This document shows positions 50,083 through 59,372 of a DNA stretch of 64,000 nt, piece by piece. The DNA lies in contig NZ_JAEKFI010000004.1 in the NCBI RefSeq assembly GCF_016650635.1, positions 2,340,501 through 2,404,500 on the forward strand. The letters run 5' to 3'. Within the stretch, counting starts at the first letter, position 1, and every line of letters begins with the position of its first letter. Both the position numbers and the translations under genes were made by a program. The notes beneath the pieces were generated by a model. The model was given only the letters and a program-made list of their open reading frames with translations, searched no databases and was not told where the DNA came from. The stretch comes from Pseudomonas sp. TH43. GTDB taxonomy: Bacteria; Pseudomonadota; Gammaproteobacteria; Pseudomonadales; Pseudomonadaceae.

Positions 50083-50808
50083 TCAGGAGATGAACGTCTC
50101 CAATTCAACAAGTGTTTCTTGAAGCGTCCAAAACTCCCGATCAACCCCCGCCAGCCTTGGCCGCTTCAAGACAATCACCGGTACCCCACGTTCGCGCGCC
50201 ACTTCCAGCTTCGGCTCGGTGGCGGTGCTGCCGCTGTTCTTGCTGATCAGCACATCGATCTGCCGCCGCTCGAATAACGCGCGTTCATCCGCCAGCAGAA
50301 ACGGCCCGCGGGCGCCGATCACCTCGCAGCGCTCGTTGCCCGGATAAACATCCAGTGCGCGCAAGGTCCAGAACTGGTCCAGAGGGATTTCGTCGAGGTG
50401 TTGCAACGGCTCGCGACCGAGGGTGAACAGCGGGCGGCGAAACGGTTTGAGTGCGGTGATCAGTTCGGCCCAATCGCTGACTTCGCGCCAGTCATCGCCG
50501 GGTTGCGGCTGCCAGGCAGGGCGACGCAAGGCCCAGCAGGGAATGTTGGTCAGTTGCGCGGCGGTGGCGGCGTTCTGGCTGATTTGCGCGGCGTAGGGGT
50601 GGGTGGCGTCGAACAGCAGATCGATGCCTTCGTCACGAATGAATTGCGCCAGACCTTCGGCGCCGCCATAGCCGCCGACGCGCACCTGACAGGTCAGGTC
50701 GGTGGGCACCCGGCCAACCCCGGCCAGGCTGTAAATGTGTTCAGGCGCCAACGTGCGGGCGATGGCCAGCGCTTCCGTGACACCGCCGAGCAGCAAAACT
50801 CGCTTCAT
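50083..50808 (-). CDS. cobK: precorrin-6A reductase CobK
   Basis: A 241-residue NADPH-dependent reductase of aerobic cobalamin synthesis. It has the N-terminal KRVLLLGGVTEALAIARTL dinucleotide motif, FDATHPYAAQIS and ISKNSGSTATEPKLE, all typical of CobK/CbiJ. It is the last gene of cobL-cbiD-cobK and overlaps cbiD by 4 bases. Confidence 0.95.
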   Translation of the reverse strand: MKRVLLLGGVTEALAIARTLAPEHIYSLAGVGRVPTDLTCQVRVGGYGGAEGLAQFIRDEGIDLLFDATHPYAAQISQNAATAAQLTNIPCWALRRPAWQPQPGDDWREVSDWAELITALKPFRRPLFTLGREPLQHLDEIPLDQFWTLRALDVYPGNERCEVIGARGPFLLADERALFERRQIDVLISKNSGSTATEPKLEVARERGVPVIVLKRPRLAGVDREFWTLQETLVELETFIS

Positions 50809-51902
50809 GCAAAACCTCCGGCCTGGCCGACGATGCCGCCCTGACGATCAATCGCAAACACCTCGACCTGAACCTGCGCCGGTACCACGCTGCGGGCGAA
50901 ATTCAGGGCGTGGCGACAGACCTCGTCACCCAACGCGATTCCCGCCGCACTGGCCATGGCCAATGCCTGCTGACTGGTATTGGCCTCACGAATGCCTTGC
51001 TGCAATGCTTCATCAGCGCCAATCGCCGCTGCCCATTCAGCCAGTTGCGGCAGGTCGATGCTCGAATGTCTTGAGTGCAGATCCATATGCCCCGCCGCCA
51101 GTTTGCTGATCTTGCCGAAACCACCGCACAGGCTGAGTTTATCCACAGGTACTTTGCGCAAATGCTTGAGCACGGCGCCGACGAAATCGCCCATTTCGAT
51201 CAGCGCGATTTCCGGCAGGTTGTAGACCCGGCGCATGGTGTCTTCGCTGGCATTGCCGGTGCAGGCGGCGATGTGCAAATAACCGTTGGTCTTCGCCACA
51301 TCGATGCCTTGATGGATCGACGCGATGTAAGCCGCGCAGGAAAACGGCCGGACGATGCCGCTGGTGCCGAGGATCGACAGACCGCCGAGAATGCCCAGGC
51401 GCGGGTTCATGGTTTTCAGCGCGAGCGCCTCGCCGCCCTCGACATTGATCGTCACGTCGAAACCGCCGGCATAGCCGGTTTCGGCGGCGAGCAGGCTCAG
51501 GTGATCGCTGATCATCTTGCGCGGCACTGGATTGATCGCCGGTTCGCCGACGCCCAGAACCAATCCCGGTCGGGTCACGGTGCCGACGCCAGAACCTGCA
51601 TTGAAGCGAATCCCCGGCTCGTCTTTGAGCTGTACGCGCGAATACAGCAACGCGCCGTGGGTCACGTCCGGGTCGTCACCGGCATCCTTGATCGTCCCGG
51701 CTTCGGCGCCGTCAGCGGTCAGGCGACAGAACTCCAGACGCATCTGCACCTGTTTGCCTTTGGGCAGGACGATCTGCACCGCATCCGCTGCAATTCCACT
51801 CAGCAGCAGGCGAGCAGCCGCGAGACTGGTAGCGGTGGCGCAACTGCCGGTGGTCAGGCCACTGCGCAGCGGCGCGGGTTGTTCGGCAGTTTCGTCACGC
51901 AT
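50805..51902 (-). CDS. cbiD: cobalt-precorrin-5B C1-methyltransferase CbiD
   Basis: A 365-residue CbiD, which carries out the C1 methylation and deacylation step in the anaerobic-type route. Family blocks are LRSGLTTGSCATATSLAA, ITVEGGEALALKTMNPRLG-like (here INVEGGEALALKTMNPRLGI) and LCGGFGKISKLAAGHMDLHS. It overlaps cobL by 8 bases and cobK by 4. Pseudomonads commonly carry cbiD beside aerobic-type cob genes in place of CobF. Confidence 0.95.
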   Translation of the reverse strand: MRDETAEQPAPLRSGLTTGSCATATSLAAARLLLSGIAADAVQIVLPKGKQVQMRLEFCRLTADGAEAGTIKDAGDDPDVTHGALLYSRVQLKDEPGIRFNAGSGVGTVTRPGLVLGVGEPAINPVPRKMISDHLSLLAAETGYAGGFDVTINVEGGEALALKTMNPRLGILGGLSILGTSGIVRPFSCAAYIASIHQGIDVAKTNGYLHIAACTGNASEDTMRRVYNLPEIALIEMGDFVGAVLKHLRKVPVDKLSLCGGFGKISKLAAGHMDLHSRHSSIDLPQLAEWAAAIGADEALQQGIREANTSQQALAMASAAGIALGDEVCRHALNFARSVVPAQVQVEVFAIDRQGGIVGQAGGFA

Positions 51903-53106
51903 CGAGAGGTTTGACCAGATCGAGCAGAGTGATCGGCAGTGCCTGGCGCCAAGTGTCGAACTCGCCGAGCGGTTGCGCCTGAGCGACGTGGATGCGCGTC
52001 AGTTCGCCGCCGTAGCGTTCGCGCCAGTTCATCAAGGCGACTTCACTTTGCAGCGTCACCGCGTTGGCGACCAGTCGGCCGCCGGGTTTGAGTTGTTCCC
52101 AGCAGGTCTCGAAGACACCTTCACGGGTCACGCCGCCGCCGATGAAAATCGCATCCGGACGCTCCAGTCCGGCGAGTGCCTGTGGCGCGCGGCCCCGTAT
52201 CAATTGCAGGCCGGGCACGCCCAAGGCATCTCGGTTGTGTTCGATCAATTGCTGGCGACCGTCGTCGGCTTCGATGGCCAATGCGCGGCAACTCGGGTGC
52301 GCGCGCATCCATTCGATGCCAATTGAGCCGCTGCCGGCGCCGACGTCCCAGAGCAGTTCGCCTGGAGTCGGCGCCAAGCGGGCGAGGGTGATGGCGCGCA
52401 CATCGCGTTTGGTCAGTTGACCGTCATGCCGGAACGCCGAGTCGGGCAGGCCGGCCAGGCGCGACAGGCGCGGGGTGTTCGCGTCGGCGAGGCATTCGAT
52501 GGCGATGACGTTGAGGTCGGCAAGCGGCGAGTCGTTCCAGTCATTGGCGCTGCCGTCGATCCGCCGCTCGGCACTGCCGCCCAGATGTTCCAGAACGCTC
52601 ATCCGGCTCGAACCAAACCCGCGTTCGCGCAAAAACTGCGCGACGGCGGCCGGACTCTGCCCATCATTGCTCAGCAACAACAGGCGCACGCCGCTGAACA
52701 GTTGCGCGTTGAGCGCCGCCAGCGGTCGGGCGACCAATGACAACGTCACAACCTCCTGCAACGGCCAGCCGAGACGCGCGGCGGCCAGCGAACAGGAGGA
52801 CGGCGCGGGCAGGATCAGCATCTCGTCGCTCGGCACCTGACGCGAAAGGCTGGCGCCGACGCCGTAGAACATCGGATCACCGCTGGCCAACACGCAGACA
52901 GATTCGCCACGACGTTCAAGTACCGGCGTCAGGGCAAACGGGCTCGGCCACAACTGCCGCTCGCCGCGAATGCACACCGGCAGCAGGTCCAGTTGGCGCT
53001 GGCCGCCGATGATCCGTGAAGCGCCCATCAGGGCTCGCCGGGCATTTTTGCCCAGGCCCTTGAAGCCGTCTTCACCGATTCCCACAACCGTCAGCCAGGG
53101 TGACAT
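51895..53106 (-). CDS. cobL: precorrin-6Y C5,15-methyltransferase (decarboxylating) CobL
   Basis: A 403-residue two-domain enzyme: the N-terminal CbiE-type tetrapyrrole methylase (WLTVVGIGEDGFKGLGKNAR) and the C-terminal CbiT-type SAM domain (LLWDVGAGSGSIGIEWMRA, PDAIFIGGGVTREG). It methylates C5 and C15 and removes a carboxyl group. AGAGGA precedes the ATG. It starts 132 bases from cobG on the opposite strand. Confidence 0.95.
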   Translation of the reverse strand: MSPWLTVVGIGEDGFKGLGKNARRALMGASRIIGGQRQLDLLPVCIRGERQLWPSPFALTPVLERRGESVCVLASGDPMFYGVGASLSRQVPSDEMLILPAPSSCSLAAARLGWPLQEVVTLSLVARPLAALNAQLFSGVRLLLLSNDGQSPAAVAQFLRERGFGSSRMSVLEHLGGSAERRIDGSANDWNDSPLADLNVIAIECLADANTPRLSRLAGLPDSAFRHDGQLTKRDVRAITLARLAPTPGELLWDVGAGSGSIGIEWMRAHPSCRALAIEADDGRQQLIEHNRDALGVPGLQLIRGRAPQALAGLERPDAIFIGGGVTREGVFETCWEQLKPGGRLVANAVTLQSEVALMNWRERYGGELTRIHVAQAQPLGEFDTWRQALPITLLDLVKPLDA

Positions 53107-53238
53107 CTATATTCCTCTAAACACGCCGTTCCGACGGGCAGTCTTTTCATGCCGCCGGACAAAGCAGGCATAATACCGCGCCTTCGCCCGCGAAGCGCCT
53201 TTCCCACGCAGCCGGTCAGCCCCTTGAACGAACGCCCG
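53107..53238. promoter_or_regulatory. divergent cobL/cobG promoter region
   Basis: The 132 bases between the two cob blocks hold a plus-strand -10-like CATAAT near 53168. No cobalamin riboswitch was recognised: the region is short and lacks a visible B12-box-like GCCACTG motif. Both blocks probably have simple promoters here. Confidence 0.4.
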
Positions 53239-54537
53239 ATGTCCACCGCTTTACGCCCCTCGGCCTGTCCGGGGTTGTTGCGTATCGTCCAGGCATTGGA
53301 CGGCGGCATCTGTCGGATCAAGCTCAATGGCGGCGCGATCAGCGCCGATCAGGCTGACGCGGTGGCCGATGCCGCCGAACGGTTCGCCAGCGGGGCGATC
53401 GAGGCAACCAACCGCGCCAACCTGCAGATCCGCGGGATCGGCGAGCAGTCCGCTGCACTGATCGACAGCCTGCTCGCTGCCGGCCTCGGCCCACGCACGG
53501 CGGCGGGCGACGATGTGCGCAACCTGATGCTCAGTCCGACTGCCGGGATCGACCGGCACATGTGCGTCGACACCCGCGCGCTGGCCGAGCAGATCCTCGA
53601 CACCCTGCAAAGCCATCCACGTTTCCACGAATTGAGCGCCAAGTTCGCCGTGCAACTGGATGGCGGTGAAGCGCTGGCGATGCTCGAACACCCGCATGAT
53701 GTGTGGTTGTCGGCGTGTGAGCGCGACGGTGAAACCTTGTTGGCGTTTGGTCTGGCCGGGTGCCCGACGGATCCTGCAGTCGGTGCCGTGGCGCTGGAAA
53801 ACGGCCATGCGCTGGTGGTCGCGGTGCTGGAGTTGTTTCTCGAACGGGCGCGACCCGAGCAAACGCGGATACGCCATCTGCTCGACGAACTGCCGATGCT
53901 GGCGTTTCTCGAGCAATTGAGCGAGCGCCTGCCGGTGCAAGCGATCAGTGATTGGCAGCGCACGGCGGCAACGGACGCGCTGCACATCGGTGTACATCCG
54001 CAGAACACCAACAATCGGGTCTATATCGGTGCGGTGCCGCCACTCGGTCGCCTCAATCCGAGCATGCTGCGCGGTGCCGCACAATTGGCAAGGCAGTTCG
54101 GTGACGGCAGCCTGCGTTTCACACCGTGGCAGAGCCTGCTGCTGGTCAATGTCAAAACGAGCGCTGTTGCGCAAGTGCTTGAAGGTCTGAAGCCACTCAA
54201 TCTGCTGACCGAAGCCACGGAGCCTTTGTCGCGAATGATCGCCTGTACCGGCTCCAACGGTTGCAGCAAAGGCCTGGCTGACACCAAACAGGATGCGCGT
54301 CTTCTCGCCACGATGATGTCGCAGCCGCAGAGCGTGCACCTGTCCGGCTGCCCGCGATCGTGCGCTGCCGCCCACTGTGCCCCGACGACGATGCTCGCCG
54401 TCAGTCCCGGTCATTACGACCTCTATTTTCGCGATGCAGCGCTGCCGGGTTTCGGCGCGTTGCACGCACGCAATCTTACTATTGAAGCGGCCGCGACCCT
54501 GCTCGACGCCCGCTCTCGGAGCCCCCTTGATGCTTGA
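53239..54537 (+). CDS. cobG: precorrin-3B synthase CobG
   Basis: A 432-residue monooxygenase of the sulfite-reductase fold with siroheme-type Fe-S site, converting precorrin-3A to 3B with oxygen, so cobalamin is made by the aerobic route. Iron-sulfur cysteines are visible in ACTGSNGCSKGLADTK and HLSGCPRSCAAAH. The start is taken at ATG 53239 (MSTALRPSACPG); the longer frame from 53149 has an unlikely leader. It overlaps cobH by 8 bases. Confidence 0.93.
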   Translation: MSTALRPSACPGLLRIVQALDGGICRIKLNGGAISADQADAVADAAERFASGAIEATNRANLQIRGIGEQSAALIDSLLAAGLGPRTAAGDDVRNLMLSPTAGIDRHMCVDTRALAEQILDTLQSHPRFHELSAKFAVQLDGGEALAMLEHPHDVWLSACERDGETLLAFGLAGCPTDPAVGAVALENGHALVVAVLELFLERARPEQTRIRHLLDELPMLAFLEQLSERLPVQAISDWQRTAATDALHIGVHPQNTNNRVYIGAVPPLGRLNPSMLRGAAQLARQFGDGSLRFTPWQSLLLVNVKTSAVAQVLEGLKPLNLLTEATEPLSRMIACTGSNGCSKGLADTKQDARLLATMMSQPQSVHLSGCPRSCAAAHCAPTTMLAVSPGHYDLYFRDAALPGFGALHARNLTIEAAATLLDARSRSPLDA

Positions 54538-55156
54538 TTACATCCGCGACGGTCAGGAGATCTATCGCAACTCCTTCGCGATCATTCGCCGCGAGGCCAA
54601 TCTGGCGCGCATCCCCGCCGACCTGGAAAAACTCGCGGTGCGGTTGATTCACGCCTGCGGCATGGTCGAGGCCATCGACGGTCTGCAATTCTCCGAAGGT
54701 GCAGGCAAGGCCGGGCGCGATGCGCTGGCCGCCGGTGCGCCGATCCTGTGCGATGCGCGGATGGTTTCCGAAGGCATCACCCGCGCACGCCTGCCGGCCA
54801 ACAACGGAGTGATCTGCACCCTGCGCGATGAGAGCGTGCCAGAGCTGGCTCGCGAGTTGGGTAACACCCGTTCCGCCGTCGCGCTGGAACTGTGGCGGCC
54901 GCATCTGGAAGGCAGCGTGGTGGTCATCGGCAACGCGCCGACCGCACTGTTCTATCTGCTGGAAATGCTCGACGCGGGCGCCCCGAAACCGGCACTGATC
55001 CTCGGCTTCCCGGTGGGCTTCGTCGGCGCCGCCGAATCGAAAGCCGCACTGGCCGCCGATAGCCGTGGCGTGCCGTTTGTGATCATGCAGGGCCGGCTCG
55101 GCGGTAGCGCCATGGCTGCTGCTGCGGTCAATGCCCTTGCGACGGAGATCGAATGA
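54530..55156 (+). CDS. cobH: precorrin-8X methylmutase CobH
   Basis: A 208-residue enzyme that moves the C11 methyl to C12 to give hydrogenobyrinate. Family blocks are EIYRNSFAIIRREANLARIP with the N-terminal helix, the active-site His in RLIHACGMVE, and LGFPVGFVGAAESK. The ATG at 54530 lies inside the end of cobG, and the stop overlaps cobI as ATGA. Confidence 0.96.
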   Translation: MLDYIRDGQEIYRNSFAIIRREANLARIPADLEKLAVRLIHACGMVEAIDGLQFSEGAGKAGRDALAAGAPILCDARMVSEGITRARLPANNGVICTLRDESVPELARELGNTRSAVALELWRPHLEGSVVVIGNAPTALFYLLEMLDAGAPKPALILGFPVGFVGAAESKAALAADSRGVPFVIMQGRLGGSAMAAAAVNALATEIE

Positions 55157-55887
55157 TGCAGGCAAAGGGACGTTTGATTGGCCTGGGCGTCGGCCCCGGT
55201 GATCCGGAACTGATTACCGTCAAGGCCTTGCGCCTGCTGCGCGAATCACCTGTGGTGGCGTACTTCGTTGCCAAGGGCAAAAAAGGCAATGCGTTCGGCA
55301 TCATCGAAGCGCATTTGCAGGAGGCGCAGAATCTGCTGCCGCTGGTCTATCCGGTGACCACCGAAGCGTTGCCGGCACCGCTGTCGTATGAGCAGGTGAT
55401 CAGCGATTTCTACGATGAAGCCGCCGAGACTGTGGCCGCGCATCTGGATGCCGGGCGCGACGTCGCAGTGATCTGTGAAGGCGATCCGTTCTTCTATGGC
55501 TCCTACATGTATCTGCACGATCGCCTCGCCACGCGCTATGAAGCGCAAGTGGTGCCGGGTGTCTGCTCGATGCTCGGTGGCGCTTCGGTGCTGGGCGCGC
55601 CGCTGGTGTATCGCAATCAGAGCCTGTCGGTGCTCTCCGGCGTGTTGCCCCATGAAGAATTGAAGCGCCGTCTGGCCGATGCCGACGCCGCCGTCATCAT
55701 GAAGCTGGGACGCAACTTCCCGAAAGTCCGTCAGGTGCTGGAAGAGCTTGGCCTGGCCGAGCGCGCGCTGTACGTCGAACGCGCGACCATGGCCAATCAG
55801 AAGATCGTGCCGATGGATCAGGTCGAGCCGATGTCCTCGCCGTATTTCTCGTTGATCATTGTGCCCGGCGAACGGTGGCAAGGCTGA
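55153..55887 (+). CDS. cobI: precorrin-2 C20-methyltransferase CobI
   Basis: A 244-residue SAM-dependent tetrapyrrole methylase. It has GLGVGPGDPELITVKALRLL at the N-terminus, VICEGDPFFYGSYMYL and EVVPGVCS-like VVPGVCSMLGGA. Two adjacent ATG codons (55153, 55156) could start it. The stop overlaps the cobJ start (TGATG). Confidence 0.96.
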   Translation: MMQAKGRLIGLGVGPGDPELITVKALRLLRESPVVAYFVAKGKKGNAFGIIEAHLQEAQNLLPLVYPVTTEALPAPLSYEQVISDFYDEAAETVAAHLDAGRDVAVICEGDPFFYGSYMYLHDRLATRYEAQVVPGVCSMLGGASVLGAPLVYRNQSLSVLSGVLPHEELKRRLADADAAVIMKLGRNFPKVRQVLEELGLAERALYVERATMANQKIVPMDQVEPMSSPYFSLIIVPGERWQG

Positions 55888-57587
55888 TGACTCTTTCTAC
55901 GCCAGCCATCGTCATTCTCGGTCAGGGCAGCCTGGCCACGGCCCGTCGCATTCAACAGCTGTACCCGGCAGCCCGGATCCACGGCCTCGCCGGGCGTGTC
56001 GAAGGTGCTGATTGCACGTATCAGGAGTTCGGTGTGACCCTGCGCGAGTTGTATCAGCAGGACACGCCAATCATTGCCTTGTGCGCCGCCGGCATCGTGA
56101 TCCGCACGCTGGCGCCGCTGTTGCTGGAGAAGGGCGCCGAGCCTGCCGTGCTCGCCGTGGCTGAAGACGGCAGCGCCGTAGTGCCGCTGTTGGGCGGGCT
56201 GGGCGGGGTGAACGTCATGGCGCGGGAAATCGCGGCGGCGTTGCAAGTCGCCGCGGCCATCACCACCAGCGGGGAATTGCGTTTCGGCACGTGCCTGCTC
56301 AATCCACCCAGCGGTTATGCGCTGGCGGATCTGGAGTTGGGCAAGCGTTTTGTCTCGGATCTGCTGGCCGGGCACAGCGTCCGTATCGAAGGCGCGGCGC
56401 CGTGGCTGGATCAGGCGCAGTTGCCGGAAGATCCACAGGCGCAGCGCTCGATTCATGTGGGCAGTGCCACGCGTGCAGCGAGTGCAAATGAACTGCTGAT
56501 CTATCCACGCAGTGTGGCGGTGGCGATCAGTGCCGACGCTGTGGATCTGCCGGACGCCGTTCGCGCGGCATTGCAGCACGCGAACATTGCGCTGCCATCG
56601 CTCGCCTGCCTGCTGGCCGCCGACGCTGAAATGGCTTCGATGAACCTGCACGAGGCGGCGCTTGAGCTGGGCGTGCCGCTGCGGTTCGTCGCCGCGCAAA
56701 GTAACCTTGCAGCGTTGGCAGCCGTTGCCGTATCTGACGCCAGGATCGTTAACGCCGGCAAGCTCGCCATCGCGATTGCCGAGCAACCGCTGGACGTTGC
56801 AAATATTGGTCGTCCACGCGGGCGTCTCGCCGTCATCGGCCTCGGCCCCGGTGCCGCGGAATTGATGGTGCCGGCGGTAAAAGCCGAACTGGCGCGCTGC
56901 ACCGACGTGCTCGGTTATGAAACCTATGTACGCATGGCCGGTCCGTTCCGCGACGATCAGGTGCAGCATTGCACCGACAACCGCGAAGAAATGCAGCGCG
57001 CCCGTCACGCCTTCAGGCTGGCGGCCGAGGGCCGTTCGGTGATCGTGGTGTCGTCCGGTGATCCGGGCGTTTTCGCCATGGCGGCGGCGGTCCTGGAAGC
57101 GCTGCACGAGTCGGATGACCCAGCCTGGCACAGCGTCGATCTGGAAATCCTCCCGGGCGTTTCAGCGTCCCTGGCCACCGCCGCACAGGCCGGTGCGCCG
57201 CTGGGCCATGACTTCTGCGTGATGTCGCTGTCGGACAACCTCAAGCCATGGTCGATCATCGAGAAACGCCTGGATCTGGCGGCGGAGGCAGATCTGGCGC
57301 TGGCCTTCTACAACCCGATCTCCAAGGCTCGGCCGTGGCAATTGGGCCGCGCGCTGGAAATCGTCGGCCAACACCGCACACCACAAACCCCGGTGGTACT
57401 GGGGCGCGACATCGGCCGGCCGGGGCAGACATTGCGCGCTACCACGCTGGGGGCATTGACCCCGGATCAAGTGGACATGCGCACGATGGTGCTGATCGGT
57501 TCATCCACCACCTGCACGTTCCCGCGTGCCGACGGACGCAACTGGGTCTACACCCCGCGCTGGTACGGTGAAAAACCTGCCTCCTGA
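55887..57587 (+). CDS. cobJ: fused CbiG-like / precorrin-3B C17-methyltransferase CobJ
   Basis: A 566-residue fusion. Residues 1 to about 310 are CbiG/CobE-like (LCAAGIVIRTLAPLL, GGVNVMAREIAAAL, then the C-terminal CobE-type segment with LAADAEMASMNLHEAALELG). Residues about 315-566 are CobJ (RLAVIGLGPGAAELMVPAVK, VVSSGDPGVFAMAAAVLEAL, LALAFYNPISKARPWQL). CobJ carries out ring contraction and C17 methylation. Pseudomonads commonly have this long CobJ. A small hairpin follows. Confidence 0.95.
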   Translation: MTLSTPAIVILGQGSLATARRIQQLYPAARIHGLAGRVEGADCTYQEFGVTLRELYQQDTPIIALCAAGIVIRTLAPLLLEKGAEPAVLAVAEDGSAVVPLLGGLGGVNVMAREIAAALQVAAAITTSGELRFGTCLLNPPSGYALADLELGKRFVSDLLAGHSVRIEGAAPWLDQAQLPEDPQAQRSIHVGSATRAASANELLIYPRSVAVAISADAVDLPDAVRAALQHANIALPSLACLLAADAEMASMNLHEAALELGVPLRFVAAQSNLAALAAVAVSDARIVNAGKLAIAIAEQPLDVANIGRPRGRLAVIGLGPGAAELMVPAVKAELARCTDVLGYETYVRMAGPFRDDQVQHCTDNREEMQRARHAFRLAAEGRSVIVVSSGDPGVFAMAAAVLEALHESDDPAWHSVDLEILPGVSASLATAAQAGAPLGHDFCVMSLSDNLKPWSIIEKRLDLAAEADLALAFYNPISKARPWQLGRALEIVGQHRTPQTPVVLGRDIGRPGQTLRATTLGALTPDQVDMRTMVLIGSSTTCTFPRADGRNWVYTPRWYGEKPAS

Positions 57588-57593
57588 GACCAA

Positions 57594-57612
57594 GCGGCCC
57601 GTGCTGGGCCGC
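57594..57612 (+). terminator. weak hairpin after cobJ
   Basis: GCGGCCC / GGGCCGC (7 bp) with loop GTGCT, starting 7 bases after the cobJ stop, in the 44-base gap before the convergent unknown gene. No T-run follows, so terminator activity is uncertain. Confidence 0.4.
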
Positions 57613-57631
57613 ATCTCCATTCTGACCCGGG

Positions 57632-58282
57632 TTATGAGCGCTTTTTGCGCAGGGCAAAGCGCTGCGTGGTGATGTCACGGAGGCGCTTTTCAATCAGCGG
57701 TCTTTGGCTGTGCAGGCGTTGTCGATCAAGTTTGAAAAAAGCGCTGCGCTGAAGCAGCGTTGCCGACTGTTCCTGCCACGACCAGAACAGAAAACTGCTC
57801 TTGGTTACGGTGGCGACCAGCTCAAGATTGAACAACGCCATGTGCAGATCGCCCTTGGCGTCGTAACGTACGGGGGCCACCTGAAAGCGCCGACCCATCA
57901 CACTCTCGTTATCCAGCGAAAACAACGCAGGTTTGTCTGAGCGCAAGGCATCCAGCGTGTCGATCATGGCGTTGCCTTGTTGTGGGTCCTTGGAAATTTC
58001 CGCACTGCGTACCAAGTGCTCGGCAATACTGCCGTTAATGTTTGTACGCTTTCGGGTCCTGATCGCGTTTTCATGAAGTGTCCAACCAAGAAATCCCAGG
58101 GTTACAGCATATTCCTCCATCCACAAATCAGTACTGGCAAAGCGATTGTGGGCCAGGTCGGCTGACGTTGTTGCGAGGCGCGTACAGTCGGTCAAGTCAT
58201 CGAAATCCTGCAGGGACAAGTTGTCGATGCAGGAAATAAGGTTGTGGTTGGCAAGTGCCCCAGATGGATGTTCGTTGTTCAT
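57632..58282 (-). CDS. unknown protein, three-member paralogous family (member 1)
   Basis: A 216-residue protein that I do not recognise. No signal peptide or clear membrane helix is seen. It shares a pattern with the next two genes: a RLATTSADLAHNRFAS stretch, then W-x-x-x-Y and LGFLGW (LWMEEYAVTLGFLGWTLH), a DTLDALR segment, RFQVAPVRYDAKG, and a C-terminal RSAFFKLDRQRLHSQRPLIE. The last residues are basic (RFALRKKRS). AAGGAG precedes the ATG. It is divergent from member 2 across an AT-rich gap and convergent with cobJ. Function unknown. Confidence 0.75.
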   Translation of the reverse strand: MNNEHPSGALANHNLISCIDNLSLQDFDDLTDCTRLATTSADLAHNRFASTDLWMEEYAVTLGFLGWTLHENAIRTRKRTNINGSIAEHLVRSAEISKDPQQGNAMIDTLDALRSDKPALFSLDNESVMGRRFQVAPVRYDAKGDLHMALFNLELVATVTKSSFLFWSWQEQSATLLQRSAFFKLDRQRLHSQRPLIEKRLRDITTQRFALRKKRS

Positions 58283-58501
58283 AGAGTGCTCCTTGATAAA
58301 TAAGTTGATGTCGCAGCTTATAGAGCAAAAAGAACGATGGGGTAAGAGCAGTTGTAAGTGATTAAGTTGTCTTTGGTTGTCTGTGCTGATTGAAAATATG
58401 TTGAATCAAGTTGTAGTTGGCTGTTCTAAAGTTTGTGCGTTAGTTTTGTGGGGTGTTGCCATGTCGGCACCTCAACATTGAACGCAAGGAAGATTAATAA
58501 A
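58283..58501. promoter_or_regulatory. AT-rich divergent promoter region of the unknown family
   Basis: The 219-base gap between members 1 and 2 is markedly richer in A and T than flanking cob and retS DNA (TTGATAAATAAGTTGATG near 58292, GAAAATATGTTGAATCAAG near 58393). It should drive both sides. No known operator was recognised. The low GC suggests acquired DNA or silencing by MvaT-type proteins, which is inference. Confidence 0.5.
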
Positions 58502-59320
58502 ATGGAATGTAAAGTATCTGTTGAAGAAAGCACCGCCCTGGTCAAGGCACGTATCGCCAAACGCCAGTCGCTGCCTGCGGAATTAATCCGAAGCGCCCGT
58601 GTACGGGCATTCGGCGCCGTGGATGAAAGCAGTCCGACCAAGGCTCTGGATGCGGTGGTGTTGGCCAATACCCTGGTGGGTTACGGTGAAAATATTTCCC
58701 TCGAGAACATGGTGATCATCGAAAACGTCATCAAGTTTGCAAAACTCGAAGCCAACTATGAAGTTCCGGGTAATGAGCCTGAAGCGTGGTACCGCGCCTT
58801 TGTGAAATGCATGGAAGATGCCGGCTGCTTCATTGCCGACTCCGGTTATTCGGTCTATAAAAAGAGCACCATGCAACTGACCATGAATAATATTGTTGTG
58901 GATATCGTCCAGGCCGGCGTTGCAGCGGCTAAAGCGGCTATTCCGGGTGCGACAGTGCTCTCGGCAATTGCCGACTCGACGCTGGATGCCTTGAAGAAAG
59001 AGCCTGAGGCCATCAATCTGCTGAACCGAGAAGCTGTCCAGGATAAAGGTGTGCGGCTGGCAGTGTTGCCGTGTGATCAACTGAAGAACGGAATTATTCT
59101 GGCGTCGCTGTCGTCGATCGACAGTATCGGCGGTAATAATGAAACTTCGCCTTTGTTCTTTAACTGGAAAACAACCAATCGCAGTATCTTTCGCGGCAGC
59201 GCTTACATCACCTTCAATCCTTTGCGTTATGCAGCGCTGAAAGACAGTTTTGAAGAGTATCTCGGCGAGCACTTCAAGGCCGCGCTGAGCAAACGCTTCC
59301 AGCGCCGCAAAACCAAGTAA
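58502..59320 (+). CDS. unknown protein, three-member paralogous family (member 2)
   Basis: A 272-residue protein, not recognised. It has the family pattern: FAKLEANYEVPGNEPEAWYR then AFVKCMEDAGCFIA, a STLDALKKEPEAINLLN segment, GVRLAVLPCDQLKNG, and FRGSAYITFNPLRYAALKDS near the end. The C-terminus is basic (SKRFQRRKTK). An Ala/Val-rich stretch (IVQAGVAAAKAAIPGATVLS, about residues 138-157) may be membrane-active or a core helix. AAGGAAG precedes the ATG at 58502; a longer frame from 58433 has no support. It is followed after a palindrome by member 3. Confidence 0.78.
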   Translation: MECKVSVEESTALVKARIAKRQSLPAELIRSARVRAFGAVDESSPTKALDAVVLANTLVGYGENISLENMVIIENVIKFAKLEANYEVPGNEPEAWYRAFVKCMEDAGCFIADSGYSVYKKSTMQLTMNNIVVDIVQAGVAAAKAAIPGATVLSAIADSTLDALKKEPEAINLLNREAVQDKGVRLAVLPCDQLKNGIILASLSSIDSIGGNNETSPLFFNWKTTNRSIFRGSAYITFNPLRYAALKDSFEEYLGEHFKAALSKRFQRRKTK

Positions 59321-59334
59321 TCCGTAGAAACAGG

Positions 59335-59356
59335 CTGCCGGCAATATTGCCGGCAG
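59335..59356. repeat. perfect 22-bp palindrome between members 2 and 3
   Basis: CTGCCGGCAA then TATTGCCGGCAG forms an uninterrupted dyad of 22 bp in the 52-base gap between the two genes. With no T-run it is unlikely to be a full terminator; it could set the relative level of the two proteins or be an operator. Confidence 0.7.
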
Positions 59357-59372
59357 TGACCGGAGCAAACAG

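Noticed and set aside
53107..53238. Cobalamin riboswitch ahead of cobG or cobL
   Set aside because: The gap is only 132 bases and no B12-box-like sequence was found by eye; a covariance scan would settle it.
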